From a virus, in IMG/VR virus record IMGVR_UViG_3300048930_000091, positions 1 through 47,834 of that record: a DNA stretch of 47,834 nucleotides; one strand, given 5' to 3'. The notes beneath the pieces are model-generated. The model worked only from the letters and a program-made list of their open reading frames with translations. It was not told the DNA's origin and did not search any database. Position 1 is the stretch's first letter. The number at the start of each line of letters is the position of its first letter. Shown in pieces: positions 7,263 through 16,670 of this stretch. The position numbers and the translations under genes are program-made.

Positions 7263-8639
7263 ATGCCAGACATCAACATTCTACACATTGACCATACTTA
7301 TATCAAGATTACTAGCGACGATCCGGGTAAACTGATGCAGCTTAGTGAGACTTTAACTTTTAGTATACCAAATGCTAAGTTCCATCCTAAAGTCAGAGCT
7401 AGAATATGGGACGGTAAAATTCGTCTTTTTAATTTGAAAACTAGGTCTGTGTATAAGGGCTTACTTAAAAACATTCTAAGATTTTCTGCCGACAATAATT
7501 ATAGTGTTGGCATTGATGAAGCCTTGTCTAAAGATATACTACCAGAAACTTCTATCGAAGATACTACCAAATACTTCAATTCTTTGAATCCGCAGTACAA
7601 AGGCGAACATCTTAAGCCATATGACCATCAGATTGTTGCTCTAAATCATGCAATGAACAATAAGAGAGCATTGATGCTTTCACCAACAGCAAGTGGTAAG
7701 AGTCTTGTTATATACGGCTTAATGAGATGGTTGCAGAAAGAAAACTGCAAGAAAATAATGTTGGTTGTGCCAAGTGTCAGTCTTGTTTATCAGATGGAAA
7801 ATGATCTAAGTGAATACTCAAAGAATGATAGTTCGTGGGACGCTGAAGAAAATATACACAAGATATTTGAGGGCCAGTGTAAAACTACAGATAAGCCAAT
7901 TGTAATTAATACGTGGCAAAGTGTGTATAACCAGCCCAAAGAATTCTTTGAAGAATATGACGCCGTTATTGTAGACGAAGCCCACCAGTTAAAAGCTGAA
8001 TCTATCAAGGGAATATTAGAAAAGTGCTCGAATTCCGCGTTTAGATATGGTTTAACAGGTACATTAGATGGTATCAAGACTAATAAGATGATCATTGAGG
8101 GTCTAACTGGACCTGTATTCAAAGTAACTTCTACCAGAGAGTTGATGGACAAGAAGTTAATATCGGATTTTAGTATCCGATGCATAGTCTTGGATTATTC
8201 AAAAGAATCTCGCAAATTCTGTAAAGACTTTAAGTACCATGAAGAATTGGAATACCTTGTCGGCCATAAGAAGCGCAATTCGTTTATAGCAGGTCTTGCG
8301 ATGTGTTTAAAGGGTAACACATTAATATTATATCAGTATGTTGAAAAGCACGGTGAAATACTATTTGAACTGATATCTAAGAAATGCGAAGGCACTAATC
8401 GTAAGGTATTCTTCATCAGCGGTGATGTAGAAGCTGAGGTTAGAGAAGAGATTCGCAATATTGTAGAAGCAGAAAAATTAAGAACTATAATATACTTAAA
8501 ATTTGGTGATAAAGAGATATCTTGCGATTCTGATGAAAATGTAATTTTATCTAATAGCAAAATTAAAAAAGCAATTGATATAACTATTAATGACGATGTT
8601 GATGATAATTGGATCAAAAATAAACTAAATAAACTCTAG
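7263..8639 (+). CDS. uvsW: UvsW-like helicase, N-terminal part, interrupted
   Basis: Residues 1-405 match a T4 UvsW-type superfamily 2 helicase: an N-terminal DNA-binding domain (KVRARIWDGKIRLFN), SPTASGKS near 140-147 (Walker A), DEAH near 238-241, and GLTGTLDG. UvsW unwinds and regresses branched recombination and replication DNA. After codon 8475-8477 the family sequence stops and 53 unrelated residues follow to a TAG. Their KFGDKEISCDSDENVILSN... pattern resembles the block B region of inteins. The helicase resumes at about 9421, beyond a GIY-YIG gene. The N-part alone lacks motifs V and VI and should not be an active helicase. Confidence 0.88.
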   Translation: MPDINILHIDHTYIKITSDDPGKLMQLSETLTFSIPNAKFHPKVRARIWDGKIRLFNLKTRSVYKGLLKNILRFSADNNYSVGIDEALSKDILPETSIEDTTKYFNSLNPQYKGEHLKPYDHQIVALNHAMNNKRALMLSPTASGKSLVIYGLMRWLQKENCKKIMLVVPSVSLVYQMENDLSEYSKNDSSWDAEENIHKIFEGQCKTTDKPIVINTWQSVYNQPKEFFEEYDAVIVDEAHQLKAESIKGILEKCSNSAFRYGLTGTLDGIKTNKMIIEGLTGPVFKVTSTRELMDKKLISDFSIRCIVLDYSKESRKFCKDFKYHEELEYLVGHKKRNSFIAGLAMCLKGNTLILYQYVEKHGEILFELISKKCEGTNRKVFFISGDVEAEVREEIRNIVEAEKLRTIIYLKFGDKEISCDSDENVILSNSKIKKAIDITINDDVDDNWIKNKLNKL

Positions 8640-8655
8640 AAAAGAGGGTCTATTT

Positions 8656-9381
8656 ATGTATTATTTGGTGTATAAAATTACAAATTTGATTAATGGTAAA
8701 TACTATATCGGAAAACATTGTACAGATAAATTAGATGATTCTTACATGGGTTCTGGCAAATTAATAAAAGACGCTATTAAAAAATATGGAAAAATAAACT
8801 TTAAAAAAGAAATATTGGTTAGTTGTGACAATGAATTTGATATGAATGTTATAGAGTCGTGCTTAATAAATCCATTCCCAAATAATAAACTGTCATATAA
8901 CTTAACAGAAGGTGGTAATGGTAGTTTTAAGTACATAAATCAAAATGGATTATCTCGCACAGAAGAATGCAAAATTAAGGTAAAGACTAGCCTCAAAAAT
9001 TATTGGAATAAGCCTGAATCTAGAGAAAAGAAAAGTAAAGAGAAAAAAGACTATTTTGCAATGTACGGATCTGCACATATTTCTGTTGGGCTCAAAAAAA
9101 GATATGAAAATAAAGATTTCCGTGAAAAATTTAAAACAAAAATGTCAGAAGTTAATTCTCGTTTAGATAAAAGACTTGATGCCGGTGCAAAAATTAAAGA
9201 TAAGTGGAAAAATGATCCCGTCTTTAGAGATAAAATGCGAAATCGCAAAAAAAGAGGACCCGATAACGGCAAAATAAAAGAATACTGGAAAAATCCAGAT
9301 TTTAGGAATAAAATGTTGTCTGCAAGAAAAGAAAAAAGAGAAAAGAAATTGCAAGCAAAAAATAATTCTAAAATAGACTAA
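8656..9381 (+). CDS. GIY-YIG homing endonuclease inserted in uvsW
   Basis: The 241-residue product begins MYYLVYKITNLINGKYYIGKH, the GIY-YIG motif (VYK...YYIGKH) with the following DSYMGSGKLIKDAIKKYG, and keeps the catalytic-type Glu in ESCLI. The C-terminal half is highly basic with repeats around YWKNPDFRNKM / KNDPVFRDKM, which look like DNA-contacting modules. Homing enzymes of this class cut an allele lacking the insertion and are copied in by repair. It lies inside uvsW, with its own GAGG ribosome binding site eight bases from the ATG. The repeats and position suggest a selfish element rather than a phage function. Confidence 0.87.
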   Translation: MYYLVYKITNLINGKYYIGKHCTDKLDDSYMGSGKLIKDAIKKYGKINFKKEILVSCDNEFDMNVIESCLINPFPNNKLSYNLTEGGNGSFKYINQNGLSRTEECKIKVKTSLKNYWNKPESREKKSKEKKDYFAMYGSAHISVGLKKRYENKDFREKFKTKMSEVNSRLDKRLDAGAKIKDKWKNDPVFRDKMRNRKKRGPDNGKIKEYWKNPDFRNKMLSARKEKREKKLQAKNNSKID

Positions 9382-9393
9382 GAAAGATTTTAT

Positions 9394-9733
9394 ATGAAAC
9401 CAACGTCAATTAGAAAGAAAGAAGGTGTAGGGTGCATTATTATTGCATCTTACGGTACGTTTTTCAACAGGAATTTCCTTAAGGCGATTGCATGGTATTA
9501 TATTTGCGTCGCCAAGCAAGAGCCGAGTACGAGTATTGCAAAGTATTGGTCGTCAATTAAGACTAGCAAAAAATAAAGGATCTGCTGTTTTATATGACAT
9601 ATCTGATAATTTAAAGCATAAGAGCAAAGCAAATTATACGTTAAACCATTTTCTTGAGCGGCTCAAGATATACGATCAAGAGAAGTTTGATTACACTATA
9701 AATAACATAGATCTTGAACCAGGAGAAAAGTAA
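9394..9733 (+). CDS. uvsW: UvsW-like helicase, C-terminal part, frameshifted
   Basis: The ATG at 9394 opens with EGVGCIIIASYGTF, which is helicase motif V and continues the UvsW N-part. After TTTTT at 9460-9464 the frame is lost, and the family sequence continues one frame over as STGISLRRLHGIIFASPSKS and VLQSIGRQLR (motif VI), ending at 9733. Removing one T restores a single frame. As written, the first frame stops after 60 residues and the rest could only start at an internal ATG (9443). Possible causes are a sequencing error in the T run, a +1 ribosomal slip on UUU, or a real lesion. Confidence 0.8.
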
Positions 9734-10180
9734 ATGGAACTTAAAAATATTTGTTTATTTAAGTTGGTCAGTGGAGAAGTCCTGGTTTCAGAATACAGGC
9801 TAGTTAAAAGTAATTACGCATTAATTAGACCAATGAGTATACAGACGTTAGATGTATATAACAAGAATATGGAAATAAGAGGCACTCAAGTTTCTGTGAA
9901 GCCATGGATAGATCATAGCCCAAATGACTTTTTTATGCTTTCGAAAAAACTCGTTCTTGTTAAATGCCAGCCGTATCCAGAGATTCTGAAAACATACGAA
10001 GAAATTAGAAATCAAGAAGATATATTAGATGCTGGTGATGAATTAGATGAGATAGCAGATCAATACTTGAATTCTCTTGCAGGAGTTACTTCCAGCAATA
10101 AGAAGATAGATCCAGACGATGAGTATGATGTATTTGATGACCTAGAAGACGGCCCCCAAAACCCTAGAATAACCTTTTGA
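9734..10180 (+). CDS. hypothetical protein with Sm-like N-terminal fold (148 aa)
   Basis: The first 85 residues have the strand pattern of an Sm/LSm-like barrel (ICLFKLVSGEVLVSEYRL, then KNMEIRGTQVSVKPW and KLVLVKC). The rest is acidic (DDEYDVFDDLEDG). A similar pattern occurs in the minus-strand gene at 33967. This is pattern resemblance only. AGGAG lies nine bases before the ATG, inside the end of uvsW. The gene sits between uvsW and the late sigma factor, so involvement in RNA or transcription is conceivable but not shown. Confidence 0.55.
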   Translation: MELKNICLFKLVSGEVLVSEYRLVKSNYALIRPMSIQTLDVYNKNMEIRGTQVSVKPWIDHSPNDFFMLSKKLVLVKCQPYPEILKTYEEIRNQEDILDAGDELDEIADQYLNSLAGVTSSNKKIDPDDEYDVFDDLEDGPQNPRITF

Positions 10181-10196
10181 AAGTGCAGTGCATATT

Positions 10197-10877
10197 ATGA
10201 AAAAGACTAAAAAAGTTCCTGTTAATGTTGACGAAGATGTAGTAGAGCCAATTATAGAAGAAATTGTCAAAAAAGATAAAAAGCTAAAGCATTATATCGA
10301 TAACGATAAGCTGCTTATTGAAATGACCAAGTATGCTAAGGAAATGAAAGAATATAAGCAAAATCGTGAAGCTAATCCTGAGATGAAAAGTCCAAGAATG
10401 ACAGAGTATGTCGGATCTTGTATTCTCAAGATTGCTGAAAGATTGAGTTCAAGACCAAACTTCTGTGGCTATACATACAAAGATGAAATGGTTAGTGATG
10501 GTGTAGAAAACGCCATGATGTATAGCCATAACTTTAATCCCGAAATTAGTAAGAACGCATTTGCATATCTTACTCAAATCATCTATTTTGCATTTCTTCG
10601 CCGAATAAGCAAAGAAAAAGAACAGTTTTACGCTAAGATGAAGTTGGTTAGAGATAGTGATATTGATGGTAAATTTAGAAATAGACTTCTTAAGAATTAC
10701 GCAGATAAGGGTGAGTATATCGACCCAGAAGAAGTTTATTTAAAGCATTTTAGTCTAAAAGAACTAGATGTTAAGAACATTGAAGATAAGATTACCTCGA
10801 AGTCTAAAATCATTGAGAAAAAGCAAAAGAATCAAAAGAAGATTAAGCCTAAGATTTTAGACGAATTCATGGAATAA
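10197..10877 (+). CDS. 55: late-transcription sigma factor (gp55-like)
   Basis: The 226-residue product has a stretch matching T4 gp55. It reads IAERLSSRPNFCGYTYKDEMVSDGVENAMMYSHNFNPEISKNAFAYL...FLRRISKEKEQF, compared with [35 protein letters not shown]...AYITQACFNAF in T4. This is the sigma region 2 core that reads the late -10-like box. With host RNA polymerase it should recognise TATAAATA-type promoters, which are present in the window. The N-terminal 60 residues are an acidic/basic extension absent from T4. I prefer the ATG at 10197 over the in-frame GTG at 10188, although neither has a clear Shine-Dalgarno. Next to gp47, as in T4-like phages. Confidence 0.85.
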   Translation: MKKTKKVPVNVDEDVVEPIIEEIVKKDKKLKHYIDNDKLLIEMTKYAKEMKEYKQNREANPEMKSPRMTEYVGSCILKIAERLSSRPNFCGYTYKDEMVSDGVENAMMYSHNFNPEISKNAFAYLTQIIYFAFLRRISKEKEQFYAKMKLVRDSDIDGKFRNRLLKNYADKGEYIDPEEVYLKHFSLKELDVKNIEDKITSKSKIIEKKQKNQKKIKPKILDEFME

Positions 10878-10883
10878 TTTATT

Positions 10884-11927
10884 GTGAAAATTGCAATTAT
10901 TGGGGATTCTCACTTTGGTGCTAGGTCCGATTCGCCCATATTTCGAGATTATTTTGCCAAATTTTATGACGAGATATTCTTTCCGTATATCTTAAAGAAT
11001 AATATTAACACTGTTGTCCACCTTGGAGACTTTCTAGATCGTAGAAAGTTTGTTAATTTTGAGACTTTGAAGAAAAGTGCGGATATTTTAGACAAATTCA
11101 AGGGGTTAGACCTTCATATTATTCTTGGTAACCATGATACCTATTATAAGAATACCTCGTCTATTAACAGCTTAGAATTGCTGTTTAAAGACAAGGCAAA
11201 GATATATAAAGACTGTACCGATATCGTAATAGATGGCAAGTTTATTGCATTAATACCCTGGATAAACGACGATAATCATGCAGACTTTAGAATGTTCTTG
11301 GCTAATACAAAGTCTAAAATAGCATTCGGGCACTTCGAACTTCAAGGATTTCAGGTGATGCGAAATGTTGCGTGTGATCACGGGTTAGATCCTATAGAAC
11401 TTAGCCAGTTTGATGCTGTATATAGTGGGCACTTTCATCAGAAGCATGATAACGGCAAGATATTTTATCTTGGTACTCAATATGACATGACGTTTGCCGA
11501 TGTCGATGAAGTCAAGGGATTTCATGTTCTTGATACCGATACAATGGAATTGGAATTCATTGTCAATCCACGAAAGTTATTTTACAAAATACATTATAAA
11601 GACGACGTTGATATCTCGAATGTTGACTTGCACGATTCGTTCGCTAAAATTATAGTATCGAGCAAGCCCTCTCAGACGAAGTTCGAGAAATTCTTAGAAG
11701 ATGTATACGCTAAGAATCCGCACGATATTACTGTAATAGAAGAATATGAATTGTTTTCTAATACAGAAGCAAAAATAGACGAAACTAAAGACACCGTAAC
11801 TATCATTTGTGATGAAGTTGACGCTTTAGAAGATATTGGCGATAAGTCTGCTATTAAGAATATAATAACTGATTTGTATGTCATGAGTCAAAGTATTGAA
11901 GGAACAGATAATGAGTCAGAAGATTAA
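10884..11927 (+). CDS. 47: recombination nuclease subunit gp47 (SbcD/Mre11-like)
   Basis: The 347-residue product starts at GTG and carries the metallophosphoesterase motifs: GDSHFG (D8, H10), HLGDFLDRR (D49), GNHD (N83, H84) and SGHFHQKH. These bind two metal ions. With gp46 it forms the nuclease that resects DNA ends to give single strands for UvsX-driven replication. Its stop overlaps the nucleotidase start by 17 bases. Gene 46 follows one gene later, the standard phage order with one insertion. Confidence 0.93.
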   Translation: MKIAIIGDSHFGARSDSPIFRDYFAKFYDEIFFPYILKNNINTVVHLGDFLDRRKFVNFETLKKSADILDKFKGLDLHIILGNHDTYYKNTSSINSLELLFKDKAKIYKDCTDIVIDGKFIALIPWINDDNHADFRMFLANTKSKIAFGHFELQGFQVMRNVACDHGLDPIELSQFDAVYSGHFHQKHDNGKIFYLGTQYDMTFADVDEVKGFHVLDTDTMELEFIVNPRKLFYKIHYKDDVDISNVDLHDSFAKIIVSSKPSQTKFEKFLEDVYAKNPHDITVIEEYELFSNTEAKIDETKDTVTIICDEVDALEDIGDKSAIKNIITDLYVMSQSIEGTDNESED

Positions 11928-12468
11928 AATATTTCTAGATATGGATCATGTGTTGTATGATTGGGATAAGAGTGCATTGCGTCTAATTGGTGTAGATTCT
12001 AGTGACTCTGAGGTCCGAGAGATCATTAAGAAAGAATATACAATAGCCAAAGACTTTAACTATCCCAGAGAAAACTTCGACAAGATTCTCGAAAGTCAAA
12101 GAGAAGATTACTGGGCTAATCTAGAATTGTATCCGTGGAGTAAGGATCTGTATAATAGACTATCTGAAATATCAGATGTGGCATTTCTTACAAGCCCAGG
12201 ACCTTACAGTTATGCATATGGTGGTAAACTAATAGCCACTAAGCGAGATTTCAAGTCTGATGCAATAATACTAACCAGACACAAGTATTATTGCGCCGAT
12301 GAGAATTCCATATTAATCGACGATTCTAATCACAATATCGAGCAATTTAAGGACCATGGCGGCCATGTGTTTAGATGGCCAAATGCAAATTGTCTTGTCG
12401 ATGGTGGTAAAGCTGTATGGGATAAATGTATCGACCATTGCATTGAATATATTACTTTAGAGATGTAA
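11911..12468 (+). CDS. HAD-type 5'(3')-deoxyribonucleotidase-like protein
   Basis: The 185-residue product has FLDMDHVLYDW (nucleophile and acid Asp, HAD motif I), FLTSPGP (motif II), a Lys in TRHKYYC, and LIDDSNHNIEQF (motif IV). This arrangement is that of the NT5C family, which removes phosphate from deoxynucleoside monophosphates. Here it may adjust nucleotide pools together with the dCMP deaminase. I start at the ATG at 11911 (MSQKIKIFLDMD), with AAGG about 10 bases upstream. It separates genes 47 and 46. Confidence 0.8.
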   Translation: MSQKIKIFLDMDHVLYDWDKSALRLIGVDSSDSEVREIIKKEYTIAKDFNYPRENFDKILESQREDYWANLELYPWSKDLYNRLSEISDVAFLTSPGPYSYAYGGKLIATKRDFKSDAIILTRHKYYCADENSILIDDSNHNIEQFKDHGGHVFRWPNANCLVDGGKAVWDKCIDHCIEYITLEM

Positions 12469-12472
12469 TTTA

Positions 12473-14194
12473 ATGATTGAATTTAAAAAAGTACGTTGTA
12501 AAAATTTCCTTTCTTACGGCAACTATTGGACTGAAATTGACTTTAGTGCCCTTGGTGGCACCACACTTATAACAGGAAAGAATGCCAGTGGAAAAAGCAG
12601 CATTATACTTGATACCTTGGCATATGGCTTATTTGGTAAACCGTATCGGTTCGTTAATAAACCAAGACTTGTTAATAGTATCAATGGTTCTGATTGCGTC
12701 GTAGAAGTCGAATTTGAAATAAGCAATAAGAAATATAAGATTATACGTGGCATCAAGCCTAATATATTTGAGATTTATTGCGACGGTATTCTATTGAATC
12801 AATCTTCTAAGATATTAGATTATCAACGGTATCTAGAATCTCATATATTGAAGTTAAACTTTGATAGTTTCTGCCAGATCGTTGTGCTTGGTAGCGCAAC
12901 ATTTGTGCCATTCATGGAATTGTCTGCTCAAGACCGTAGAAGTGTTATTGAAGATTTGCTAGATCTTAAAGTGTTTAGTTTGATGAACGATAGCCTAAAG
13001 ACTAAGTATATATTCATTAAAGACGCCATAAAATCATCTGAAAACAAGATATCTAATTTGCAAGATAAACTTGTAATGCAGAAAGATTATTGTGCTAAAT
13101 TAGAAGCCAATCTCAAGATTAATAACGACAACATAAATCAACAGATATCTGATAATCAAGATAAGATCAAAGTACTAGAGGTCGAATTATCTCAAGTAGA
13201 AGATAAACTTAAAGACTTTGATGAATTGAAGGCTAGTTATGCAGCCAAGAACAAAGAAATTAACAAGTACAATTCTGTGTTGAATTCTTTAAAAGATAAG
13301 TTATCAAAGAATAAGTCTGAAATAGACTTCTATACTAACAACGATTCGTGCGGCTCTTGCGGGCAAAATATAGATACAAACTTTAAAGAACAGATTATAT
13401 CTCAAAGAAAATCGTCAGATCAAAAAGTTAGTGCCGCAGTCGAGGATGTAAAAACTACTATATCCAAGATTCAAACAGAAGCTAATGAAATTAATGAAAA
13501 GATAAGTCATCATATTAAGTTGTCGTATTTGCTCGGTGAGAAAAACGCAGAGATATCTTTGTTGAATAAGCAGATCATTAGTTTAACAAAGAGTTTGTCG
13601 TCTGGTGATACCACAGTTTTAGATGATGAAACCAAGAAAATATCGTTGATAGAATCAGACCTAAATAAATCGCAGACCGAAAAAGAATCGTTGATTTCGA
13701 CTAAAAAGAACTACGACATTGTATCTTTGCTATTAAAAGATAGTGGTATAAAGTCCAAAATCATAAAGCAGTATTTGCCTACTATTAACAAATGCATCAA
13801 TAAATATCTAGCCGCAATGGACTTCTTTGTCAACTTTAATCTCGACGAAAACTTCAAAGAAACTATAAAGAGTAGAAACAGAGATGTATTTGAATATAAT
13901 AGCTTTAGTCAGGGTGAGAAGTTTAGAATTGACATGGCATTGATGCTTACATGGCGAGAGATTAGTAAGTCTAAGAATAGTGTGAATACTAATATACTGG
14001 TCTTAGATGAAGTTTTCGATGGTTCTATGGATTCTCATGGTACCGAAGAATTCATGAAGCTAATAAACCATGTGGCAAATGGTGGTGTATCTGTGATAGT
14101 AATTAGCCATAAGAACGATTCATATACCGATAAGTTCAATAATTACATTAAAGTTGAAAAGAAGTCTAATTTTAGTAGAATGGAAATATTGTAA
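12473..14194 (+). CDS. 46: recombination nuclease subunit gp46 (SbcC/Rad50-like)
   Basis: The 573-residue product has TGKNASGKSS near 34-43 (Walker A), long coiled coils on either side of a zinc hook (CGSCGQ, about 293-298), the signature SFSQGEKFR, and ILVLDEVFDGSMD near 507-519 (Walker B). This is the ATPase partner of gp47. The length is close to T4 gp46 (560 aa). It begins four bases after the nucleotidase stop. ATP binding and the hook hold DNA ends while gp47 digests them. Confidence 0.94.
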   Translation: MIEFKKVRCKNFLSYGNYWTEIDFSALGGTTLITGKNASGKSSIILDTLAYGLFGKPYRFVNKPRLVNSINGSDCVVEVEFEISNKKYKIIRGIKPNIFEIYCDGILLNQSSKILDYQRYLESHILKLNFDSFCQIVVLGSATFVPFMELSAQDRRSVIEDLLDLKVFSLMNDSLKTKYIFIKDAIKSSENKISNLQDKLVMQKDYCAKLEANLKINNDNINQQISDNQDKIKVLEVELSQVEDKLKDFDELKASYAAKNKEINKYNSVLNSLKDKLSKNKSEIDFYTNNDSCGSCGQNIDTNFKEQIISQRKSSDQKVSAAVEDVKTTISKIQTEANEINEKISHHIKLSYLLGEKNAEISLLNKQIISLTKSLSSGDTTVLDDETKKISLIESDLNKSQTEKESLISTKKNYDIVSLLLKDSGIKSKIIKQYLPTINKCINKYLAAMDFFVNFNLDENFKETIKSRNRDVFEYNSFSQGEKFRIDMALMLTWREISKSKNSVNTNILVLDEVFDGSMDSHGTEEFMKLINHVANGGVSVIVISHKNDSYTDKFNNYIKVEKKSNFSRMEIL

Positions 14195-14197
14195 ATT

Positions 14198-15760
14198 ATG
14201 AAGCCCTACTATGAGAAAAACAGAATACTAGATGACTATACAGTTAATGTAACATTTCACGAAATTCTTAATATGACGCCTGCCGAGTTTAATTTGTGGG
14301 TGCTTCATATGAGATCATCTTTGTTGTCTTCCTGGGATCAGACTGGAAGCCCAGCTAGATTGGGCAAGAACCTAGAGGGTATTATTGAAGATTTTAACGA
14401 CACCAATGCTGCCGATACGTCTGAGTTTCTGAAAATAGATGAATTAACAAACGAAAAGTGTGTTGTGCAAAATACTCAATATTGTGGGTCTACAGTAGAT
14501 CAATTCTTTACTAACATGATGAAAGTGCCGATGTGTTATGGTAAAGATAAAGTGGGTTATAGTGTTTATGACTTACTAAGTAAAGACGAGCATAAGAATA
14601 GAGTTTTAAAGAGATCTCATAGGCACTTTAGAAAAGATAGCTTTTATCATTATAGTATGTGTGGTAAAATTAATGATAAGAAATCTTGCATGATATCTGT
14701 AAAGACAGCCGATGAATGGCTTAATGCATATTTCGACGGCAAGTTGCATGAAGATTGTGAATTTTGGCTGCATGAAGTCGAAGTAAAGACTGGTAAGAGT
14801 ACTGGCTATAAGCAGTTTGTACAAGATGACTTTTTGAAGTTAAGTTCTACAGAAGTATTGGCTTTATTGCCAAAGTTGAAGGCTAACCATATAGCTAACA
14901 TAGATGTTAATAATCTGAAAGATGATTGTTATTATATGATTAGAATATACGACAAAACATCTAGAATGTTTCCTAAAGCATTTACAGCATTTAGAATTGG
15001 GTATCTTAGTGTACCAGTTAATTTCCCACCATTGACTGCAAAGTTTCTTTACGAAAAGTATACTTCTAATGTACCACAAGATAAAACTGCAATAGTGTAT
15101 GATCCTTCTAGCGGCTGGGGTGGTCGAATCTTGGGCGCAATGAGCGCAAATAGACCGATACATTATATTGGCACAGACCCTAATCCAGACAATGTGTTTG
15201 TTGACGGTAAAACTAAGTATGAGCATATTGCAGAATTCTATAACAACAACGTAAATTCTAGTTTGTTCTTCGACGGCAATACATATGATATATTCACTGA
15301 CGGCAGCGAAGAAATATACAAGAATCCTAGATTTCATCAATATAAGGGCAAAATAGATCTTATCTTTACTTCACCACCATATTTCAATCGTGAATTGTAT
15401 AGTATGGACCCAAATCAAAGTGCTGTTAAATATGGCTCAAGTTACGAGTCATGGCGCGATGGTTTCTTGAAACCAACACTAAATACTTGTTATGAGTATC
15501 TGAAACCTGGTGGATATTTGTTGTGGAATATAGCAGATGTTCTTACAGAAGGTGAGTATTTGCCACTAGAACAAGATAGTATAGATTGCCTATTATCTTT
15601 GGGTATGAAGCAAGAAATAGTATTGAAGATGAAATTAATGGGAATGCCTGGAGCCCAAAGATTGGATGAAAACGGTATACCTAAGTGTAAGAATTATTGC
15701 AAAATTAGTGGAGTTTATCATAAATACGAGCCAATATATGTATTTCGAAAACCAATTTAA
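14198..15760 (+). CDS. DNA methyltransferase (TSPPY type)
   Basis: The 520-residue product carries DPSSGWGGR near 302-310 (SAM-binding loop), GTDPNP, and FTSPPYF near 389-395, the catalytic motif of amino-methyltransferases acting on adenine N6 or cytosine N4. The N-terminal 300 residues are unlike common methyltransferases and may hold target recognition. A phage enzyme of this kind may protect against restriction. Its last 38 residues (from MPGAQRL) are found again, 32 of 38 identical, at 16761-16877, beyond the minus-strand GIY-YIG gene. So this 3' end appears to have been replaced. The stop overlaps the convergent endonuclease stop by four bases. Confidence 0.85.
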   Translation: MKPYYEKNRILDDYTVNVTFHEILNMTPAEFNLWVLHMRSSLLSSWDQTGSPARLGKNLEGIIEDFNDTNAADTSEFLKIDELTNEKCVVQNTQYCGSTVDQFFTNMMKVPMCYGKDKVGYSVYDLLSKDEHKNRVLKRSHRHFRKDSFYHYSMCGKINDKKSCMISVKTADEWLNAYFDGKLHEDCEFWLHEVEVKTGKSTGYKQFVQDDFLKLSSTEVLALLPKLKANHIANIDVNNLKDDCYYMIRIYDKTSRMFPKAFTAFRIGYLSVPVNFPPLTAKFLYEKYTSNVPQDKTAIVYDPSSGWGGRILGAMSANRPIHYIGTDPNPDNVFVDGKTKYEHIAEFYNNNVNSSLFFDGNTYDIFTDGSEEIYKNPRFHQYKGKIDLIFTSPPYFNRELYSMDPNQSAVKYGSSYESWRDGFLKPTLNTCYEYLKPGGYLLWNIADVLTEGEYLPLEQDSIDCLLSLGMKQEIVLKMKLMGMPGAQRLDENGIPKCKNYCKISGVYHKYEPIYVFRKPI

Positions 15761-16599
15761 ACCGGCAATTTCCACCCTTGATGTGTTTTGTATTTGCCAT
15801 TAAGCACATATCGTATACATGTCCTATTAAGACCATGAATTCTACAAAATTCGGATAATCCTGTATACTCTATAATTTCATTATTTGGAGACAACAATTT
15901 AAAGGTGGATTTCATTCCATTAGAGTCGGTATCTTTAATTTCTCTGTTTATTATAAATTCTGGTCCGGGCAATGTCCATCCTTTGTGACTTTTTTGTTTT
16001 CCTCGAAGTACTTCGCGCAGCGCACCTCTGGATAAATTATGAAGTTTGCAAAATTGTGTTAGATTTGCGGCATGTATTATTTCTTTTGATGGTGACATTA
16101 TAGTGAAAGAAGTTTTATTTGGTACTACTTTTCTTTTGTTTTCTCTTTCTTCTTCCGATACTCGTCTACCTCTTAATTTGTTTGCCGCCGCATTTCTTAT
16201 TTCTATTCCTCTTTTGGTTTTATTGAATTCTTGCCCCTTCAAAGAAAGTAATTTTTTCGTTTCTTCTGTTGTTACACTGTTAACTCGTCCTTCGCCACCA
16301 AATGTCATATTATATCCTTTACCATTTAGATAGAAGGAATCATATTTTATTATGTATTTATTTTCTAAAATGAACATATTTTCTATGGAATCTGTTTTTT
16401 CTATGATTTCAATATTGAAATTATCTTTGCCATATTTCGATATAGCTATATGTAGAATCGATTTTCTTCCCGACCAATTAGATCCGCTTATATGTTCTAT
16501 AAATCTGCTGCGAATGTCGGGTCTCGAAGTAACACCTATATAAATTTTACCATTTATCAAGTTGGTAATTTTATAAATAATATATTCTTTGCTTTCCAT
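15757..16599 (-). CDS. GIY-YIG homing endonuclease with repeated NUMOD/IENR-type DNA-binding modules
   Basis: The 280-residue product starts MESKEYIIYKITNLINGKIYIGVTS (GIY-YIG), keeps the Glu in ILENKYI, and has two similar modules near residues 155-215 and 225-280. The modules are FTIMSPSKEII...LTQFCKLHNLSRGALREVLRGK...HKGW and FKLLSPNNEII...LSEFCRIHGLNRTCIRYVLNGK...HQGW. These are the helix-turn-helix modules typical of homing enzymes. It runs against its neighbours and lies between two copies of the methyltransferase 3' end. AAGGA lies nine bases before its ATG, and a late-type promoter box is at 16690-16697. Confidence 0.9.
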   Translation of the reverse strand: MESKEYIIYKITNLINGKIYIGVTSRPDIRSRFIEHISGSNWSGRKSILHIAISKYGKDNFNIEIIEKTDSIENMFILENKYIIKYDSFYLNGKGYNMTFGGEGRVNSVTTEETKKLLSLKGQEFNKTKRGIEIRNAAANKLRGRRVSEEERENKRKVVPNKTSFTIMSPSKEIIHAANLTQFCKLHNLSRGALREVLRGKQKSHKGWTLPGPEFIINREIKDTDSNGMKSTFKLLSPNNEIIEYTGLSEFCRIHGLNRTCIRYVLNGKYKTHQGWKLPV

Positions 16600-16650
16600 G
16601 AGTGAATTCCTTTATATGGAAGATGAAAATCTAAGTGAATTCGATTTTCT

Positions 16651-16670
16651 AGAGGTGTTAGCGCACCTCT
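16651..16670. repeat. small stem-loop in the endonuclease leader
   Basis: AGAGGTG (16651-16657) pairs with CACCTCT (16664-16670) around a six-base loop. It lies between the late box at 16690 and the endonuclease start at 16599, inside the predicted leader. There is no U-tract after it in either direction, so it is not a normal terminator. Confidence 0.5.

Noticed and set aside
8478-9420. Group I intron as the sole explanation for the uvsW split
   Set aside because: I could not see the conserved core pairings by eye, and the upstream reading frame continues 53 codons with a protein-like pattern. Left open as an alternative, not called as a feature.
9697-9704. TATAAATA about 30 bases before the gene at 9734
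   Set aside because: Inside the last codons of uvsW. Perfect 8-mers of this composition are expected several times by chance in 48 kb, and the downstream gene is not clearly late.
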